IMG/VR virus record: IMGVR_UViG_3300025138_000345
Span: 1-24,193 of that record
DNA length: 24,193 bases
Source: a virus
Reading direction: 5' to 3' (one strand)
Below are positions 23,005 to 24,193 of the stretch, in pieces; the stretch's first letter is position 1; each line of letters opens with the position of its first letter. The notes under the pieces are model-generated. The model saw only the letters and a list, made by a program, of their open reading frames with translations. It did no database searches and was not told the origin of the DNA. The position numbers were made by a program, and so were the translations under genes.

Positions 23005-23279
23005 ACCATTACTCCTGTTATTGTAGCTACAGCATTCACGGCCAGAACGCCTTGAAGGACATTCAGCCTTGCTTTGTGCTTTTCTTGCAGACTTTGCAGC
23101 TTTTTTTTGTAGTAAACTTCTTCCGCAGAGACAGAAATTACGACGTTTTTTCTTAATTCTGTCAAGGATTTGTGAATAAAACGCACATCTTCTGCGTCTA
23201 ATTCAAAACCAGCTTTAAAAGCGCTGGCTACCTCAATACGCTGAGAAAGCGTAAGGCTTTTGTCAGTAACGTCAATCAT
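22992..23279 (-). CDS. Small C-terminally membrane-anchored protein preceding terL
   Basis: 95 residues. A helical, charged N-terminal part (MIDVTDKSLTLSQRIEVASA, then VRFIHKSLTELRK, then YYKKKLQSLQEKHKARLNV) is followed by one C-terminal hydrophobic segment of about 22 residues (73-94, ending TITGVMVWLT). AGGAAG lies upstream of ATG. It occupies the usual place of a small terminase and its end overlaps terL by 13 bases, but a C-terminal membrane segment would be strange for that role and no DNA-binding motif is seen. It may be an early membrane protein, a lysis regulator or a host-takeover factor. Unknown family. Confidence 0.7.
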   Translation of the reverse strand: MIDVTDKSLTLSQRIEVASAFKAGFELDAEDVRFIHKSLTELRKNVVISVSAEEVYYKKKLQSLQEKHKARLNVLQGVLAVNAVATITGVMVWLT

Positions 23280-23319
23280 GGCAGTGATCTTCCTGTGGTT
23301 TTAATTTGAAAAATGCAAA

Positions 23320-23400
23320 CTAAAACGCAGCAGTTGGTCCTGTAGGCGGATCAGGCCATTTTGAAGATTTCGTATTACAACCTCCAACAAAATTTGCCAA
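23320..23400 (-). CDS. Possible 26-residue lipoprotein-like mini-ORF
   Basis: This mini-ORF occupies most of the 132-base gap 23280-23411. From TTG 23400 the frame reads MANFVGGCNTKSSKW and ends PDPPTGPTAAF. FVGGC is close to a lipobox, and the proline-rich remainder after the Cys would suit a small outer-membrane lipoprotein. However there is no clear ribosome site, the sequence before the Cys is too short for a signal peptide, and upstream in-frame codons (open to 23455, overlapping the previous gene) contain no ATG or GTG. I rate it as a weak call; apart from this I see nothing in the gap except the AGGAAG site of the next gene. Confidence 0.2.
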   Translation of the reverse strand: MANFVGGCNTKSSKWPDPPTGPTAAF

Positions 23401-23411
23401 TGCTTTAGAAA

Positions 23412-23777
23412 TTATCTTATCCCTGCTCGTCTTGCTCGTAGGCGGTTTCTGTTTAAATCAGCCTTCTGTTTTTCAGAAAGCATACTCATAATTTTGCGCG
23501 GCGCTCCACGCGTGACCTTAACTTCATGCCCAGATGCCCGAACACACCAAAAGCCATCCAAGTCAAAAAACCCGCCAGCCATCTTAAACAAACAACCGTT
23601 AGGCTTTCTTTCTGTTTTCGCAGAAGTCTTAACGCCCTGCTTTCTTGCCTCAATACTCGCCTCATACTTTACACGGCTAACTAACTGACGATCACCGCGC
23701 ACAGACATAACTGGCGGCTTAAATACTGCGATCTTTTGCTGGGGAACAACAGGGGGTTTGTGTGAAAAAAATGTCAT
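23412..23777 (-). CDS. Basic protein of unknown function
   Basis: 121 residues, strongly basic (notably the last 25: SEKQKADLNRNRLRARRAGI). The N-terminus is proline-rich with a near-repeat (HKPPVV and FKPPVM). A middle segment CLFKMAGGFFDLDGFWCVRA reads as two short strands and may be a compact beta fold. No membrane segment. Start ATG 23777 overlaps the stop of the previous gene (ATGA). The basic C-terminus suggests nucleic-acid binding. I do not recognise the family. Confidence 0.7.
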   Translation of the reverse strand: MTFFSHKPPVVPQQKIAVFKPPVMSVRGDRQLVSRVKYEASIEARKQGVKTSAKTERKPNGCLFKMAGGFFDLDGFWCVRASGHEVKVTRGAPRKIMSMLSEKQKADLNRNRLRARRAGIR

Positions 23778-24049
23778 TCCTCAGCCATTTCCGCACCTAA
23801 AGCCAAATACCCCATGCCATCACGATTACTGTCCTCATGATAACCGTTCATCAGCCGACTAACCTTTAACAAAAACAACATATAAGTTACGTCATACGGC
23901 GTAAATTCCGTCCCCTTATACATAGTCCACAACTTCGCTATCTTGCCAAAACTCTCGTCAGGTGAACCATAAGTCGTTTGCCTCGGCCCCGTAATTAATT
24001 CAGCAGCCTCGCGTAAAGCTTCCTCGCCCTTACCCAGCATCTTGTTCAT
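23774..24049 (-). CDS. DUF6378-like protein
   Basis: 91 residues. The pattern RQTTYGSPDESFGKIAKLWT, then YMLFLLKVSRL, and the closing DSNRDGMGYLALGAEM matches the DUF6378 domain common in tailed phages (Y-G-x-p-x-x-n-f, l-x-K-x-a-R, then a D-x-x-G-Y-x-x-l helix). The all-helical layout with acidic residues recalls nucleotide pyrophosphohydrolase-type folds, but that link is my inference and no activity is claimed. The ATG has a GAGG site seven bases upstream and overlaps the end of the previous gene by 20 bases; the stop overlaps the next start (ATGA). Confidence 0.7.
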   Translation of the reverse strand: MNKMLGKGEEALREAAELITGPRQTTYGSPDESFGKIAKLWTMYKGTEFTPYDVTYMLFLLKVSRLMNGYHEDSNRDGMGYLALGAEMAEE

Positions 24050-24193
24050 CCAAAAACCTCAACTTCCTTTGATAAAACGGATCATCCTCTAATCGGGCCA
24101 AATCACGTCGCTCTATCGCGTTCTTTTGATGTTCAGCACAAACCCACATGTAACCCTGCCTGTTTAAAGGTATGTCCTCAGAACGCCCACCAT
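24030..24193 (-). CDS. C-terminal end of an unknown protein (start outside window)
   Basis: The frame is open from the window edge to a TAA at 24030-24032 and gives 53 residues plus the stop, including RQGYMWVCAEHQKNAIERRD and ending DEQDAG. The segment is charged and helical (ERRDLARLEDDPFYQRKLRF). It overlaps the DUF6378-like gene by 20 bases, in keeping with the tight packing here, and the GAGG ribosome site of that gene lies within it. The family cannot be judged from this fragment. Confidence 0.6.
   Translation of the reverse strand, partial: GGRSEDIPLNRQGYMWVCAEHQKNAIERRDLARLEDDPFYQRKLRFLDEQDAG

Noticed and set aside
226-23688. Many open frames on the plus strand
   Set aside because: All lie antisense to well-supported minus-strand genes, have no ribosome sites or family features, and read as composition-driven shadows.

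Overview
The window is one continuous block of late genes from a tailed bacteriophage with a short-tailed (podovirus, T7-like) virion plan. Every supported gene is on the minus strand, so transcription runs from high to low coordinates. Genes are packed tightly, usually with 1 to 4 base overlaps (ATGA, TTGA, TAATG, TGATG) or gaps under 15 bases. No host genes, tRNAs, integrase or CRISPR array are seen. The moderately AT-rich composition and the families present suggest an aquatic, probably marine, phage of a Gram-negative bacterium. That host guess is inference only.

In transcription order: (1) 24193-23280 holds a cut-off gene, a DUF6378-like protein, a basic unknown protein and a short non-coding or mini-ORF gap. 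(2) 23279-21457 holds a small membrane-anchored protein followed by the large terminase, which starts at TTG. (3) 21394-18439 holds two small MC-starting proteins, the portal, and a string of small head genes that includes a 17-residue micro-ORF and a Bbp19-like protein. (4) 18438-16275 holds the scaffold, a GNAT acetyltransferase and the major capsid protein, which is followed by two stem-loops. (5) 16177-13179 holds tail tubular proteins A and B. (6) 13169-4099 holds three internal virion (ejection) proteins in the order of T7 gp14, gp15 and gp16. (7) 4031-1857 is the tail fibre. (8) 1835-1 is a cassette of small membrane, coiled-coil and holin-like proteins, an N-acetylmuramoyl-L-alanine amidase, and the start of one more small gene leaving the window.

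The genes work together as follows. The terminase packages DNA through the portal into a capsid built on the scaffold. The tubular proteins and fibre form the tail. The three internal proteins, the largest carrying a wall-degrading domain, are expected to be ejected first to carry DNA across the envelope. The last cassette releases progeny.

The most striking point is inside the 1808-residue ejection protein. Besides an N-terminal GH104-like lysozyme domain, it carries a stretch (about residues 1140-1250) with the landmark motifs of a protein kinase fold: a Gly-rich loop, a D-x-H-x-G-N catalytic-loop pattern and an IDG metal-binding pattern. Other points are the acetyltransferase between scaffold and capsid genes, an unexplained protein-like open frame just upstream of the capsid gene, a 17-codon coupled micro-ORF, and a five-gene lysis cassette joined by ATGA overlaps.
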